This document shows positions 22,390-32,880 of a DNA stretch of 64,000 nt, one piece after another. The translations under genes and the position numbers were made by a program. Each line of letters begins with the position of its first letter. Positions within the stretch are counted from its first letter, which is position 1. This DNA comes from Ceriagrion tenellum. Taxonomy: Eukaryota > Arthropoda > Insecta > Odonata > Coenagrionidae. The notes beneath the pieces were generated by a model that was given only the letters and a program-made list of their open reading frames with translations, did no database searches and was not told the origin of the DNA. The DNA lies in the NCBI GenBank assembly GCA_963169105.1, contig OY720640.1:116112085-116176084 (forward strand), in the 5' to 3' direction.

Positions 22390-22677
22390 CAAACGCAAAT
22401 GAAAAAACGACTTCGTTTTCTTCCACTGATTTATTTTTCTGGTACGACATGTTTCGACACATAGAGGTCATTTTCAAGTACTTGAAAGGTACTTGAAAGG
22501 TACTTGAAAATGACCTCTATGCTTGATTTCATATATTTACTTGATTTCAAAGGTACTTGAAAATGTGTCTATGTGTCGAAACATGTCGTACCAGAAAAAT
22601 AAATCAGTGGAAGAAAACGAAGTCGTTTTTTCATTTGTGAATATCAACTTCCACATAGTTGAGCCTGATACCATTGA
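22390..22677. mobile_element. Hairpin element HP3 (PLE-terminus-like, non-autonomous)
   Basis: The 288-bp insertion is flanked by 13-bp direct repeats. Two arms of about 90 bp (around 22394-22481 and 22552-22640) are near-perfect inverted repeats. The centre holds direct repeats of GGTACTTGAAA. Each arm contains a hammerhead-like element ending CGAAACAUGUC followed by GUACC. There is no coding capacity. It is absent from the equivalent place in duplication copy 2. Confidence 0.7.
22552..22592 (+). ncRNA. Hammerhead-like motif in HP3 (right arm)
   Basis: Stem I GGUAC/GUACC (five pairs) encloses a degenerate first core (UUGAAAAUG), a weak stem II and the second core CGAAAC, then AUGUC with cleavage predicted after GUC. 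The left arm (minus, 22441-22480) has the same motif, with stem II GAC/GUC. The CGAAACAUGUC block is typical of PLE hammerheads; the CUGAUGA box is degraded. Confidence 0.45.
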
Positions 22678-22690
22678 AAGAGCCTCCTGA
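22678..22690. repeat. Right 13-bp target-site duplication of HP3
   Basis: Exact repeat of 22377-22389. Confidence 0.75.
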
Positions 22691-23399
22691 TTAAAAAATA
22701 ATTATAAATGGGAAGTAAAATTCTCTTTAGTAAAGGTCGGACGACAATATTATTTCTTGAATTTGAAGAATTCTGCGAAGTCGTTGAAAGGGCAGTGAAG
22801 ATTTTTCGGTATCTCTTCTCATTACGGCTCCTGTTTTTATAGCTGGAGAAGTTGGTCGTAATTCTGTTGAAACTATCGCCCATAAAAACGGAACTCTGCG
22901 GAAGAGATACCGAAATACCTTCAGTGCTATATTATTTCAAAGAGTTCTTTCTTCCATTTCAAAGTGTTGTATTCATCTCCTAGCGATTTTTCCGATTTCC
23001 CATCTCCGAACGCACCACTACGAGGCAGATTGTGAGGTTTTTAGCGAATTGAGCTGAACTGAAGTTCCATAAATTGGGTTTTACCGTCCGTCTCCCCCAA
23101 ATGGCCACCCCAACTAATTACTCTCGGAAACTTCAAAGGGTACTAGGCCGACCATTTACGCTTCCTAGAGGCAATGCTGGTCATTTCTAAATTTCGTCCC
23201 TTCCATGAATAGGGGTGTGGGGCTTGGACAACGTATACATCGCCGAGGCCACCCGTTGAGAACCTTTTTTTCCGGAACTAGCGTGTACTGCTTGAGCTGT
23301 GTAAACCTTTCCTAATGTATTTTGTCTTCCTCGTACTTAAGCATTACCTACGCGATAGAGGGACTCGGGTCTTCACTTAATTAAACCCTTTAGGCTTTC
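22691..23399. other. Non-LINE sequence of duplication copy 1
   Basis: Collinear with 51555-52265. Frames in the two copies (minus here, plus at 51568-51933) lie on opposite strands and are not conserved in the same sense, so I do not call a gene. Confidence 0.5.
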
Positions 23400-24285
23400 C
23401 TCTACGTCTACTTTTTACCCTGCGAGCCACTACGAGGGTATGTAGCAGGGGGTGAAGATCACCAAACATGCACTAATGTCATGCAACTAGGATATTTGAT
23501 GAAGGCATGCTAGATAGTAGGGTCACATGGTTAGTATCTACATAATAAGGAAGGGATTATTGGTTGCTATTACTTGCATCATGCACTACAGATTATTCTA
23601 ACTATATTCCACCTACCTATCCCTTGCTACGCTGCCTATTTATCTCTCTTATAGTACGGGGGAATATTGACATTTTAAATTCATCAGTACGGCAATCTAT
23701 CTCTCTAATCTTCTTAATATGATCAAACCTAGCATAATGCGCAGGGGATCTCAATATATATCTAACGTCATCTGTGAACAACTCTGTTTCGAACTTACTT
23801 AAAAGGTTTAACCTAAATTTTAACCTGCGTTCTGATAGTAATTCCCATCCTAGTTCTTCTATGAAGCTCGTAACACTTATACAATTATCATAACGGCCTT
23901 TAAAAAACCTAGCGGATCTCCTTTGCACGCGCTCTAATTCGTTTATCATACCTTCCTCGTTCGGATCCCATATACTAGCGGCATATTTTAAATGAGGTCT
24001 GGCAAGTATAAAATAGCTTCTTACTCGTACTCTCTCATAGCATTTGCCTAGAACCCTTTGTACGAATCCTAATCTACGGTTTGCTACGCAAGTTATTTCC
24101 CTGATGTGTTTCCCCCAAAACATGTCTTCAGTGATAGTGACGCCTAACTATTCAATAGATTCTACGTCATATATTTTCGTTTCTTTGATGCAATAATTTT
24201 TCCGGGGAAAGCCATTCATTTTTCAAAAGTTCATTATCGCGCATATCTTCAAATCTAATTCTAGCTACCAACTATCACACTAAGC
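23400..24285 (-). mobile_element. LINE family L-B copy (post-RT region and 3' end)
   Basis: It begins with a partly decayed tail and the stem-loop. The minus-strand frame 24123-23617 reads HIREITCVANRRLGFVQRVL, a HLKYAASIWDPNEE segment, ELGWELLSERRLKFRLNLLS and FTDDVRYILRSPAHYARFD. It continues 5' past an L-A insertion at 24330-24613 to about 24689. Collinear with 52266-53180. Confidence 0.82.
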
Positions 24286-24329
24286 ATCTTAATCTATCTC
24301 TCATCTTAATCACTCTCTTTAATCACTCA

Positions 24330-24613
24330 CATAATTCTCTTTTTTATGCATGATGTAAATATTGATGTTCTTATTTATGCGTGATATTTTGAATCTGTAG
24401 TAGTAGTCTTTGTATCCCTTGCATATTGGAACGATTGAAGATAGAATGTTTCTTGGGTATTAGTTTTTTAATTGGCGCTTTGCATGTGTGGTACGCGGGT
24501 TTTAATGTAATGTCGGTGTTCTACCATATCATTCATGCATGACTGGTGCGAAAGCACCCCCTGCCACACACCCTTTGGGTGGCTTGCAGGGTATGACGTA
24601 GATGTAGATGTAA
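24330..24613 (+). mobile_element. LINE L-A 3' UTR insertion nested in L-B
   Basis: A 5'-truncated L-A UTR (ATGCATGATGTAAATATTGA onward) with terminal stem-loop (about 24550-24590) and GTAGATGTAGATGTA tail. L-B sequence resumes at 24614 (ATCGCATCTAAATC). Copy 2 has uninterrupted L-B here (53115-53180), so this insertion is younger than the duplication. Confidence 0.75.
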
Positions 24614-24689
24614 TCATCAATCGCATCTAAATCTTTAGCTAAAGACTGACTGCCCTCTTCATTTATAATTTCCTTATACATTAGACGAA

Positions 24690-25565
24690 ACATCAGAATG
24701 GACTGTTATTTGTTTCAGATAAAGATGGAATACGGTGGACAGCAGCAAGATTTGTTAAAATTTGTTTTGATAAAGAAAGCAGTATTACTAAATTGTTGAT
24801 GGAATTGGTGTGGAGACCTCTATCCGAAGGAAGGGATAAAATATAGGTTAAATGTTTTGCGAAAATTTGATGTAGACTTTTTTGCCGGACGTTCAACATA
24901 TTTTGCTAGAGCCAAATTTTAATGGTAGAAACGATCACAGGTATAAGATTAAGGAAATAGACTGTAGAACCGATAGATTGAAAATTCATTTATTTTCGCG
25001 TACAATCGTACCATGATAGTTGCAATAGATAAGTTCTAGGATACTGACTAGGTTAATGACGTTTTTACACTAGTGCTAAATTTCTTAACAAGGATTTTAA
25101 ATACTAATCTCGCTAGCAATCTCCGGAATGATATACTCTTGCATGTTTTAGTACCTTGTGGTACTACTTATTTGTCGCATTAATAATACTAACCAATACT
25201 AGTATCTTGAGTAGTGTACTGCATGTTAGTGTGTTCTTCTGCAACGTGCGTTCTGTATCACCTACTTACATGGCAATAGTGCATGTTTGGTGATCTTCAC
25301 CCCCTGCCACACACCCTCGTGGTGGCTCGCAGGGTATTACGTAGATGTAGATGTATCACTCTCCTGGTTTCTGGTCTGACTGCGTACCGTTGTCCTGACT
25401 GCGTACCGTTGTCCTGACTGCTTTTGGCCTACGCCTGGCATTCGGGGGAACGTGCGCGGCTCTGCATTGAACTAGGATGAGCGCTGCATGCCTGGTGTGG
25501 CATCACCCCGTGCCACACACCCTAGTGGTGGCTTTCACGGTGTTTCGTAGATGTAGATGTAAGGT
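24690..25565 (+). mobile_element. LINE family L-C, 5'-truncated copy with 3' tail
   Basis: It starts in the post-RT region (GLLFVSD, RTAARFVK, then a DVDFFAGR stretch) with frameshifts, followed by the L-C 3' UTR, terminal stem-loop and a CGTAGATGTAGATGTA tail. A short L-B insertion interrupts it at 25261-25355. Around 25375-25410 a GACTGCGTACCGTTGTCCT unit is present twice, but once in copy 2 (54140-54912). Confidence 0.75.
25261..25355 (+). mobile_element. Very short LINE L-B insertion (3' end only)
   Basis: About 95 bp, consisting almost only of the L-B terminal UTR, stem-loop and GTAGATGTAGATGTA tail, set into the L-C UTR. Copy 2 has the empty site at 54715-54730. TGTATCA occurs at both edges and could be the target duplication, overlapping the tail. 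Confidence 0.75.
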
Positions 25566-25944
25566 ATCATAAAAGTAATCTCTACTGGAGGTTTCTGGGA
25601 AATCGAGAAAACGCTAACACTTGTGAACTGAAGGCACTGTCACGAAATTGAGATGGTGGGTTGAAGGAGTTGTCCACATATTGTACAGGTACAACTTTTA
25701 TATCTATTCCAACTCTTTATGATGTTCTTATAGCAACGAAAATATGTTGCTGTGTGACAGAACTGCAAAGGAATGCCTGTAAATATCTAACTTAAGTATC
25801 ATTGAAGCGTCGTGCCATCCATAGAATGTCAAGAGGTGATTTGAAAACAATGGAATGGAAAAACAAAATGTAAGTTAATATGCTCTCTGACATTTATTAT
25901 CCAACTATAGAAGGAAAATTCTGCGAAAAATTTAGCTAATTTAT
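25566..25944 (+). pseudogene. piggyBac-like transposase remnant (deleted copy)
   Basis: It is collinear with parts of 54913-56104. Decayed stretches correspond to the DN-box region and to the HRMSRGDLKTMEW segment. About 650 bp present in copy 2 (54978-55627) is missing, as is a second piece near 55920-56104. It is not coding. Confidence 0.5.
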
Positions 25945-28193
25945 TTTAGAAAATACATACCAAGTAAATGGAAAAGAGCCAATGTAGAACCTAGGTGGTA
26001 TAACGCGGAGGTTTGTAAAACATCAACAAAGCACCAGAGGACATGTCATGCTAGGTTAAAAAGGGCAAAAACAAACAAATCCTCCGAAGAACTATACACA
26101 GTCACCGAATATTACAAAATATCTAAACTCTCAGCCCAAAAAAGCGTGCCGAAGGGCGTTAGCTGATTTCAAAAGTAAATTACTGGGAGAGCACTTGAAC
26201 GAAAATCCCAAGGCATTTTGGTGGTATGTTAGGGACACTCAAGGAAATGAGTCAACAGTACACACGCTTAAGAATATCAAAGGGGAAATGCTAACCAACA
26301 GTCTACAAAAAGCCAATTCGTTTAACTCATTCTTCCAAAGCATTTTTACGACTTACAAACCACATCTTTTCGATCCGCAACCAGTTCGTTCCCAAGCATT
26401 TATGCCTGAAATTATTATAAATTGTCGCGGCATAGAATATCAGCTAAAAAATATCAACCCCAACAAATCCCCTGGACCAGATCAAATTCCTGCTCGCGTA
26501 TTTATAACATTGGCATTAGACATAGTGCCTAACTTAGAATTTATATTTATCAAGTCAATAGTAGATCACGTAGTGCTTAAGGAATGGAGAGTAGCATATG
26601 TGACTATTATATTCAAAATCGGCGACAGGGAAGACCCTAGTAACTATAGGCCTATTTCTCTCACATCCATTTCCTGTAAGGTATTTTAACACATAATCGT
26701 AAGCTCCATTATGAGTCATTGAGATATGGATGAATTATTAAAAAATTACCAACACGGATTTCGAAAGGGTAGATCTTGCGAAACCCAATTGGCCCGCTTT
26801 GTTCATGACATCTTGCTCTCGGGTGAAAATGAAGTTCAAGTTGACGCCATATTCCTCGATTTTAAGAAAGCTTTCGATAAGGTACCCCACGTTATGTAAG
26901 TGAAAAATAGAAGCATTTGGAATAGATAAAAACATAATTAGTTGGATTAATCAATTCTTACATGGGCGTGAACCAAGGGTTGTCATAGACGGTATCATGT
27001 CAAAAGCAGTTAGCGTTACATCGGGTGTTCCTCAGGGAAGTGTCATTGGTCCACTTTTATTTCTCTTATGCATAAATGATATTAGCAACGTCGTTAAAAG
27101 TAAGCTTAGACTTCCCAGACAACGCGGTTGTGTATAGGGAGATTTCCAATTCCTAAGATAGCGACTCATTAACAATCAATCTACATGCTATTCTTGCTTG
27201 GTGCGAAAAGTGGCGAACGTAACTTAAATAAAAAAGGGCGTAGCAGTTAGCTATTTGAAAGAGAAAAATAGGGCAGGTAGGGCTTACAGAATTAATAATA
27301 CGGAAATTATTCACGCTGAGTCTGTCAATTACTCAGGGGTCTCAATTACTCACGACATATCCTGGGGAAAACATATTCGGGAAATATGTGGTCAAGCATA
27401 TAGTAGGCTAGCCTTTTTCAAGAGAGTACTCGGAAATTGTGATGAGAAAGTGAAAGAAAATGGTAATTTTTAATCGTTAGGCCTCATCTGAAATATGCTG
27501 TTAGGGTATGGGATGCATACGAAACGGGGTTGCCATCAGAGTTAGATCGCGTACAGCGAAGAGGAGCTAGGTTTGTGAAACGATGCTACGATAAGTTGGC
27601 TAGTGTGTCTGGACTGTTAGAAGAATTAGGATGGGAATAGCTATCACAGCGTAATTAAATTATAGGCTTAACCTTCTAACTAAATTTCAAGAAAATCATT
27701 TCTCTGACGACGTAAAAAACATACTATTAACCCCCTTGAACTACGGCAGATTGGATCGCGCCAATAAAATTAGAGAGCTAGATTGTAGAACCGCTAGGTA
27801 TAAAATGTCATTTTTTCCGCGTACTATTCGGGACCATAAGTGATGTGTTCGTCGTCATGAATTGTTCGAATTGTGACAATAGGCAGACTGTAAATCTTTT
27901 TCTTTATATTCTCTACGTTCTTATTTATGCATGATGTAAATATTGATGATTTTATTTATGCATGATATTTTGAATTTGTAGTTGTCGTCCTTGTACCCCT
28001 TGCACGTTGGAACTTTAGAGGATAGAATGTTTCTTGGGTATTAGATTTTTAATTGGCGCATTGCATGTGTGGTACGCGGGTTCCAATGTAATTTCGGTGT
28101 TCTACCGTATCATTCATGCATGCCTGGTGTGGAAGCACCCCATGCCACACACCCTTTGGGTGGCTGACAGAGTATGACGTAGATGTAGATGTA
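25945..28193 (+). mobile_element. LINE family L-A, longest copy (linker, RT, 3' end), broken
   Basis: The EN-RT linker starts around KYIPSKWKRANVEPRWYNAE (25955). The frame 26195-26689 carries NPKAFWWYVRD, NPNKSPGPDQIPARV and YRPISLTSISCKVF. Frameshifted continuations show AIFLDFKKAFDKVPH (about 26850-26895, RT catalytic Asp) and SGVPQGSVIGPLLF (about 27018-27060). The FADD box near 27115 is mutated to a PDNAVVY-like reading. Post-RT sequence follows (27340-27850), then the 3' UTR, stem-loop and tail ending at 28193. It is inactive. Confidence 0.85.
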
Positions 28194-28615
28194 TACCTGA
28201 CGCTAACTCTTCATAAACTCTGGTAGGAAGAAAATCGGGACTGGGAGATTTATGGGAAGTAATGGATTTTAGGTGACTTTCAATTCCACGGCGAGAAACT
28301 TTAATAGACTGCATCGCATTGTCCTATAGCCTAGTTCGTGTAGTTTAATTCTGAGAGCTTGATGTATAGACGCTTTGAAAAAAAATTATTAGGGTGTTTG
28401 TTGTTTTCTTACGTGTTGCTACCTCTTTAGCCGTGATAATTTTTAGTGGCGTTACCGTGTATTCATTGCCTTGAACCTCCCTTACTCGGTCCAAAAAACC
28501 TTCTGGTTATGCTTAAAACACTCTCCGAATAGTATACTTTTTAATTACCATAGTTCTTTCCTTAAGGCCGAATTTTCAGCATTTGAGGTGTTTCGCATAA
28601 CTACTAATGTCCTCG
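28194..28615 (-). mobile_element. LINE L-A, RT N-terminal fragment on the opposite strand
   Basis: On the minus strand it reads the segment before RT motif 1, with RRGIESHLKS, then SPDFLPTRVYEELASG. The same piece in the same head-to-head setting ends the window at 63590-64000. It has no 3' tail. Confidence 0.65.
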
Positions 28616-29937
28616 TCGGCACATGCCGATGAGCGTTCTTTATTTTTGCATGCCAGGTTCGACAAGGGTTGAGGGATTTCTACACATCCGCATTATTTCA
28701 CCTTGGTTCCGTCCGTTCTTTTTCAGGTTATTTGGTTTTGTGCCATTCTTGGCCATTCCTATGATGTTACGAAAGGTATTTCATTTGTCTTCAGTAGTAC
28801 GGTTTTGGCTAAAGCAGTTGAATTTTACACCAGGGTTGAAATTCGCTAGGAATAAATCATTTGACTTGACCGGGGACTCGGTCAAGTCAAATGATTTTTT
28901 TCTTGGCGAATTTACACCCTGGAGTATATGCACCCGTGCGAGTAACTTCGTACCACATCATTTGTTTATGAAATGATTGGAAATGATTGCATTTTTTTAT
29001 ATTTCGCCAAAAATGCTCGTTATGTGCCCTCGAAATCCACCAAGTCAGATAATTAAACTTTTCTCTTAGTGGCTACCCTTGTGTCGGAATTAAGGTGAAT
29101 TTTTGTATTTCCTATTTTGTGGTTAGTAATTCCGTTCACTGAGGCAGTGTTGAGGACGATACCTAGTATGATAATCGCCAAAATATCTGGAACATTGTTT
29201 CCTCATGTCGCGTTGCGTCCTAATAATCTGTAAATCCTTATCCCTGAATTTTTTTTTGGCACTCAGGGTTTGTAGTCTCTGATAGAACTCAAGTCTGCAC
29301 TTCCATTTTATTTCACGTATTCATATCTTTCGGGATGGATTTTGGACAAGCCCTCTATATACTTTAGTTTCGTTTATATCTCGCGTCACATCTCCCCGTG
29401 GACGGTCCTAGCAAAACTATTTTGGGCGAAATAACTCTCTTTCGTGCGTTGATATCTCCCTTCGTTTTTACTGGTAAACCTGGCTTTCCAAATGGCCGCT
29501 CACCAATTATTTGATCATTTACCTTCCAATATGCCCACAAAGATGGTTGCAATTAAATCATTAGCCTTACTCCTCTTCGACAGGATCTATTGCATTGACA
29601 AGTAAATTCTTAGCATTGATATCATTACTGATTTATGTTTCCTCGACAAGTGGCCATGGGAATGGTTCTAGGGTTGACCGTTAACACAGATACATAGTGC
29701 CTGTCGTAGAATCACCTGTGCAAGACTCACCGGATATATTTCGCAAGGTGAAGTTAAAATGCATGTGTAGAAGTTTAATCATGTAAGGATGCAGCTTGAG
29801 CTTATGCCGCGAATGATGACAAAAATTCATCAACGTAGCCACGATGGAGTGCAGAATCACCAATCCTGCATTTCTCCACATTTCTCGCTTCATGAACGTA
29901 TATACCTTCTTCCAAAAGTCGAAGTATGCTGGCAAGT
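28616..29937. other. Unrecognised sequence with one fold-back
   Basis: No gene is recognised; frames of 62-117 codons lack motifs. The fold-back at 28830-28922 is listed separately. The frame starting at 28623 runs into that fold-back and is unlikely to be real. Confidence 0.45.
28830..28922. repeat. Fold-back inverted repeat (about 42-bp arms, 8-bp loop)
   Basis: Arms 28830-28871 and 28880-28922. The inner 17 bases around AATCATTTGACTTGACC pair perfectly; the outer part (CCAGGGT, AAATTCGC) has a few mismatches. The loop is GGGGACTC. No hammerhead core is present and no flanking duplication was found. Confidence 0.6.
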
Positions 29938-30137
29938 TGTCGGTCCGGGTGGCGGCGGGGTAAAGTCCTCGCCTGCCAACCCGAGGGTCTCGGGTTCGAG
30001 TCCCGCCTGGGTAATATATTTTCTGCCCAGGACATGGGTGTTTGTGTCTCGTCCGTTGTTACTGTTATTCACCCGACGTAAATTGGCATATTGTGCTGTA
30101 TTCGGGGCAGTGAAGATAAATAAATAAATAAATAAAA
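29938..30137 (+). mobile_element. tRNA-derived SINE
   Basis: The head resembles a tRNA, with an A-box-like GGTGGCGGCGGGGTA (from about 29949) and a B box GGTTCGAGTCC at 29993-30003. A tRNA-unrelated body follows (GACATGGGTGTTTGTGTC near 30031), then a (TAAA)n tail at 30117-30137. The body motif resembles a block common in arthropod SINEs. It does not share the (GATGTA) tail of the local LINEs, so its partner LINE is probably another family. Overlapping frames are not genes. Confidence 0.8.
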
Positions 30138-30354
30138 GAGTGACAATTAATGCCATTATCTGCTGTTATCCATGCCCTGTTTGTATGATTGAATTTCTCC
30201 TCTCCTGCGTATTCACTACTTGTCATTTCAGCCGTGTCTCGATATTCACTTCCATGGCGCAACATTAACATCGGTATTATCTCAATGCTAATGCTCTGAA
30301 GACTGTAGCCGGGGACGAGCGGAGACGTGGTAGGTCAGCAAGGACTAGCATTTC
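30138..30354. other. Unrecognised sequence
   Basis: Nothing recognised. Confidence 0.5.
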
Positions 30355-30697
30355 TCTACATCTACATAATACTCTGCGAGCCGCCGTATGGGCATGTGGC
30401 AGGGGGTGTTAGGTCACTAGTCGTGTAGTTAAGGTGTAAGTTATTGGAGATGAAATGGTGACATGTATTATAGGATTGTATTTAGTGGAGCTCAATTTTT
30501 ACTGAGGTCGCTAATTGTTCGCGGAAAGAACGAGTTTTTGTACCTATCCGTTCGGCAGTGTATCTCTCTTCATTTATCGCGTCTGTCAGACCTAGAGATG
30601 TAGTGAGGAGTCATGATAATATTCTCTATGTCGCTCCTAAAAATATGAGCTCTGAATTTCTAAAGCAACCTAAGTCTAGCGTGTGGCCTCCGTGTCC
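30355..30697 (-). mobile_element. LINE family L-D, short 3' end
   Basis: It starts with the complement of the tail (CTACATCTACATAATACTC) and the L-D form of the stem-loop, then 3' UTR and the last codons. It matches 6677-7020. 5'-truncated. Confidence 0.75.
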
Positions 30698-30835
30698 ACG
30701 ATGACAGAACTTCAAAGTCTTGTATCTTTTGGAACGAGTTTTTGTATCGTATTTGGGCCAATAGAGAGAAGGAGACGCTCAGGTCCTGAAATAGAAGATT
30801 GACTTATTCGAATTTTTCAGAACCACCGAGTTTAT

Positions 30836-31193
30836 ACATCTACATCTACGTCATACCCTGCAGGCCACCCAATGGGTGCGGTCAGGGGGTGCTTTCACAC
30901 CAGGCATGTATCAATAATGCGGCAGAACACCGAAACTACATTGCATCGGAACCAGCGTACCATACATGCAACGCGCCCATTTAAATCTGCTAACTAAGAA
31001 ACATTCTATCGTCAATCGTTCTAACATGCAAGGGGTACAAGGACTACTACTACAGATTCAAAATCTCACGCATAAATTTAGAGAATCAATGTTTACATCA
31101 TGCTTAAATAAGAACGTGAAATGGAAAAAGAAAGAGGTGTACAATCTAGATAATGTCACTTTTTACACTATTCATGACGACGATCACAGCTGT
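30836..31193 (-). mobile_element. LINE L-A, short 3' end
   Basis: The complement of the tail begins at 30836, followed by stem-loop and 3' UTR, and ends at the codons equivalent to 4995. About 60 bp internal to the usual UTR order is altered near 31120-31150. Confidence 0.75.
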
Positions 31194-31510
31194 CACACAT
31201 CACAAGTGTTATAAGCTGTAACTTTAAACCCCGCTCCTATCCAGAACTGACCGAAGGGACGAAATAAGAGTAATGCACAGCCAAACTGATAGGTGAACAC
31301 TTAATTCCTTCAATTTACTCACTTCCGTCTTTCACATATTTCAATTCCTATCACTCTCCGCTATTTTCTTACCTCTAGTTCTCCGTTCTTACCACTCCCT
31401 GTGGCACCACATCTGCACAATGTGCATTAATTATCTATTTATTAAAATTTCAAAAACAGCAACTAGGACCTTTACAATGGATTTAAATAAACAAAAAGTA
31501 TGTTAATAAA
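31194..31510. other. Unrecognised sequence before the YqaJ remnant
   Basis: No element ends are seen. This is where upstream coding sequence or an intron of the YqaJ-like frame would lie, but I recognise none. Confidence 0.4.
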
Positions 31511-31916
31511 ATGCAATGCGGGCAGCTTCACGAAAACAAAGCGATAAGGCAGTACGAGGAAATCTCCGGACGTAAGGTGACTCCTTCAGGGCAGTTCATT
31601 GTCCTCAAGCGATGTTTCTTTGCTGCTTCTTCGGATGGCATCACTGATGATGGGGGCATTATTGAGGTAAAATGCCCTCATTCTGCAGAACAGTTGACGT
31701 TGGAAAAAGCAGCGAAAAAAATTTAGTACACTTGTCATGAGGAAAGTCTGCAATTAAAAACAAACCTCGATTATTACTACCAAATTGATGGCCAGCTACA
31801 TGTTACCGGCGCCCCATTCTGCGACTTTGTGGTATGGACTAAGAATGATTGCAGAATTAACAGGATTTTAGGGGATGATGACTTTTGGTCAAAAAAACGG
31901 TGCATAATTTTTTTAT
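31511..31916 (+). pseudogene. YqaJ-type (lambda-exonuclease-like) nuclease domain, broken
   Basis: The frame reads MQCGQLHENKAIRQYEEISG, then FAASSDGITDDGGIIEVKCP, an in-frame TAG at 31724-31726, and on in the same frame through NLDYYYQIDGQLHVTGAPF, CDFVVWTKND and GDDDFWSKK to a TAA at about 31916. The order (Glu-containing helix, SSDG, IIEVKCP, YYYQ.QGQLHVTG, CDFVVWT) is that of YqaJ/PD-(D/E)XK exonucleases. Likely catalytic residues are the Asp of SSDGI, and the Glu and Lys of IEVKC. Members with this spacing are common in arthropod genomes, often in repetitive or mobile contexts. The single stop in an otherwise clean 135-codon frame suggests recent inactivation, readthrough or an assembly error. 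The N-terminus is missing. Confidence 0.75.
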
Positions 31917-32291
31917 AAAGAAATTCTCCGGCCGGAAATAATAGATCCTAGATAGGTAGATCAAAGGATTTACGTGAGCCGGAGTTTCCTTCAAAATGAT
32001 GCATTTTGTTCGTTTTGTATGTAAAAAAAGATACGGAAAATAACCTACTTTCAGCTATAGAAATTGTTAGTCAGTCAGTATAATTGACTTACGATGTTCT
32101 TTTGCCGGGAAGACATCCCAAGTGATGCTGTTAAATTGGGATTAAAGGCCATTAACAATGCATCTGACCGTATTATGCTTAATCTTAAATTACCATGACA
32201 TTCCATATAATTTGAAGAATGTACATAATATCCCCGACCTCGAGGATGGGAATAAATCACTTGTTGAGAACTAGCGATCTATCACCTAATA
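31917..32291. other. Unrecognised sequence
   Basis: No continuation of the YqaJ protein was recognised. Nothing else seen. Confidence 0.45.
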
Positions 32292-32880
32292 TCATGGGAT
32301 CCGTACGAGGAAGGTATGATTAAAGAATTAGAGCGCGTGCAAAGGAGATCTGCTAGGTTTGTTAAAGGCCGTTATGATAATTGTATTAGTGTTGCGAGGT
32401 TAATAGAAGAACTAGGATGGGAATTACTATCAGAACGCAGGTTAAAATTCAGGTTAAACCTTTTAAGTAAATTCGAAACAGAGTTGTTCACAGATGACGT
32501 TAGATATATATTGAGAACCCCTGCGTATTATGCTAGGTTTGATCATATTTACAAAATTATAGAGATAGATAGTCGTACCGAGAGATTTAAAATTTCATTT
32601 TTCCCTCGTACTATAAGAGAGAGCAATAGGCAGCGTAGCAAAAGGGATAGGTAGGTGAAATATAGTTTGAGTATTCTGTAGTGCATGATGCATTTAATAA
32701 CAACTAATAATCCATTTCATATTATGTAGATACTAACCATCTAGCTGCATTTGACCCTATTATCTAGCATGTCTCCATTAAATATCCTAGTTGCATGTCA
32801 ACAGTGCATGTTTGGTGATCTTCACCCCCTGCCACACACCCTCGTGGTGGCTCGCAGGGTATCACGTAGATGTAGATGTA
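32292..32880 (+). mobile_element. LINE L-B, 5'-truncated copy with clean 3' end
   Basis: The frame from about 32316 to 32654 is open through RSARFVKGRYDN, ELGWELLSERRLKFRLNLLS, FTDDVRYILRTPAYYARFD and FFPRTIRESNRQRSK. The 3' UTR ends in the stem-loop (32826-32865) and GTAGATGTAGATGTA. It is one of the least damaged L-B ends here, but it lacks RT and endonuclease. Confidence 0.85.

Larger units (their letters stand above)
8400..26090 (+). repeat. Segmental duplication, copy 1 (direct; partner 42830-56285)
   Basis: The order and orientation of single-copy and LINE sequence here match 42830-56285. Anchors are 8575-8950 with 43130-43520, 9520-9640 with 44050-44180, 10610-11000 with 45150-45510, 11820-11970 with 46355-46525, 12700-13130 with 48515-48975, 14195-15005 with 50083-50975, 21804-21970 with 51373-51540, 22695-24280 with 51555-53120, 24690-25585 with 54140-54977, and 25630-26080 with 55630-56285 (with gaps). 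By eye about nine bases in ten agree in aligned stretches. Copy 1 alone has the PLE, the hairpin elements and a short L-B insertion. It lacks the mariner, and about 650 bp of piggyBac-like sequence is deleted. Confidence 0.85.

Noticed and set aside
22644..22883. Frame on the minus strand across the HP3 edge
   Set aside because: It spans a target-site duplication and duplicated non-coding sequence, and is not conserved in copy 2.
29789..30156. Overlapping frames of 77-112 codons around the SINE
   Set aside because: They run through the tRNA-like head and the TAAA tail, so they are by-products of the SINE.
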